Of a stretch of DNA of 64,000 nucleotides, positions 63,624-64,000 are shown one piece after another. The notes under the pieces were generated by a model, which saw only the letters and a program-made list of their open reading frames with translations, was not told the DNA's origin and did no database searches. The stretch spans positions 1 through 64,000 of the forward strand of contig JAAYFF010000081.1 of NCBI GenBank assembly GCA_012728375.1. The letters are read 5' to 3'. Position numbers and translations under genes: made by a program. The stretch's first letter is position 1, and every line of letters begins with the position of its first letter. The stretch is from Bacillota bacterium. Its GTDB lineage: Bacteria; Bacillota; Dethiobacteria; DTU022; UBA8154.

Positions 63624-64000
63624 ATGAAAAATGCAAAGCTCAATTTAATTTTCGCAATGCTCATTTTCGGGAGTATTGGAATATTTGTAAGAAAAATTGG
63701 CTTGCCTTCGGCTCAGGTCGCGTTAGCCAGAGGCATTGTCGGCAGTTTTTTCTTATTGCTTGCCCTGAAGGTCGCGCAGCAAAAAATCGGTTGGAGAACT
63801 GTGCGAAGAAATCTTCCGTTTTTAATTGGCTCCGGTTCTATATTCGGATTTAATTGGGTATTTCTTTTTAAGTCCTATCAATACACCAGCATAGCAAATG
63901 CGACTTTAAGCTATTACTGCTCTCCAATTTTCGTTATGTTGCTGTCACCTATCGTACTAAAAGAGCGTTTGACTTTGCCAAAAATGCTATGTGTAATCTC
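63624..64000 (+). CDS. EamA/DMT-family transporter (partial, runs off the window)
   Basis: The first 125 codons of a drug/metabolite-type membrane transporter. NLIFAMLIFGSIGIFVRKIGLPSAQVALARGIVGSFFLLLALK, then YQYTSIANATLSYYCSPIFVMLLSPIVLKERLTLPK is the typical end of an EamA repeat. GGAAGG lies five bases before the ATG. Substrate unknown. Confidence 0.85.
   Translation, partial: MKNAKLNLIFAMLIFGSIGIFVRKIGLPSAQVALARGIVGSFFLLLALKVAQQKIGWRTVRRNLPFLIGSGSIFGFNWVFLFKSYQYTSIANATLSYYCSPIFVMLLSPIVLKERLTLPKMLCVI

Overview
The window reads as a chromosomal segment of an anaerobic, Gram-positive-type clostridium (Firmicutes/Bacillota, class Clostridia; a Peptococcaceae/Desulfotomaculum-like lineage is my inference). 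The grounds are: the order tig-clpP-clpX-lonB-lon-ysxC and then valS-folC, with LonB of the sporulation type; PyrR-type attenuation of carAB; a BirA repressor-ligase with a matching operator; B12-dependent (class II) ribonucleotide reductase; pyruvate:ferredoxin oxidoreductase; a 2-hydroxyacyl-CoA dehydratase activase; and many GTG/TTG starts behind strong AGGAGG-type ribosome binding sites. No rRNA or CRISPR is present; there is one tRNA.

Layout. 1-3.06 kb: AT-rich end of an integrated element (partial ORF, membrane protein, excisionase-like HTH protein, tyrosine integrase) abutting the 3' end of tRNA-Ala(CGC). 3.1-9.2 kb: two ECF sigma factor/membrane-protein pairs, azlCD amino-acid exporter genes, a secreted stalk-domain protein, and a candidate structured RNA. 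9.3-17.3 kb: IclR regulator, glutamate-type dehydrogenase, cinA, a c-di-GMP cluster (HD-GYP; PAS protein and GGDEF-HD-GYP split by a -1 frame change) and a gamma-carbonic-anhydrase-like protein. 17.5-22.1 kb: a large iron-sulfur flavoprotein (GltD-like plus MvhD-like), an orphan DNA methyltransferase and a DUF4349 lipoprotein. 22.2-28.6 kb (minus): complete F1Fo ATP synthase operon atpBEFHAGDC with an unusually short epsilon subunit. 29.0-33.3 kb: four-gene 2-oxoacid (pyruvate):ferredoxin oxidoreductase operon whose ferredoxin subunit is fused to a GltD-like flavoprotein. 33.4-38.0 kb (minus): carAB with promoter, PyrR site and terminator. 38.1-48.4 kb: ttcA-like gene, trigger factor, ClpP, ClpX, LonB, Lon, YsxC and a CNBD-DUF2225 protein. 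48.4-50.1 kb (minus): birA-bioY under a BirA operator. 50.3-57.0 kb: valS, folC, a small HTH gene and nrdJ. 57.0-58.6 kb (minus): lnt. 58.8-63.1 kb: a dehydratase activase gene broken by three lesions. 63.3-64.0 kb: ferredoxin and the start of an EamA transporter.

Common themes are ferredoxin-based redox metabolism (POR, two GltD-like Fe-S flavoproteins, ferredoxin), protein quality control, and classical Firmicutes regulation readable from sequence (PyrR attenuator, BirA operator). A short dispersed intergenic repeat (core AACTGCTCAG) occurs at five or six places, and a 30-bp perfect inverted repeat of REP type closes the convergent pair at 48.4 kb. Functions are assigned by reading motifs only; no database search was possible.
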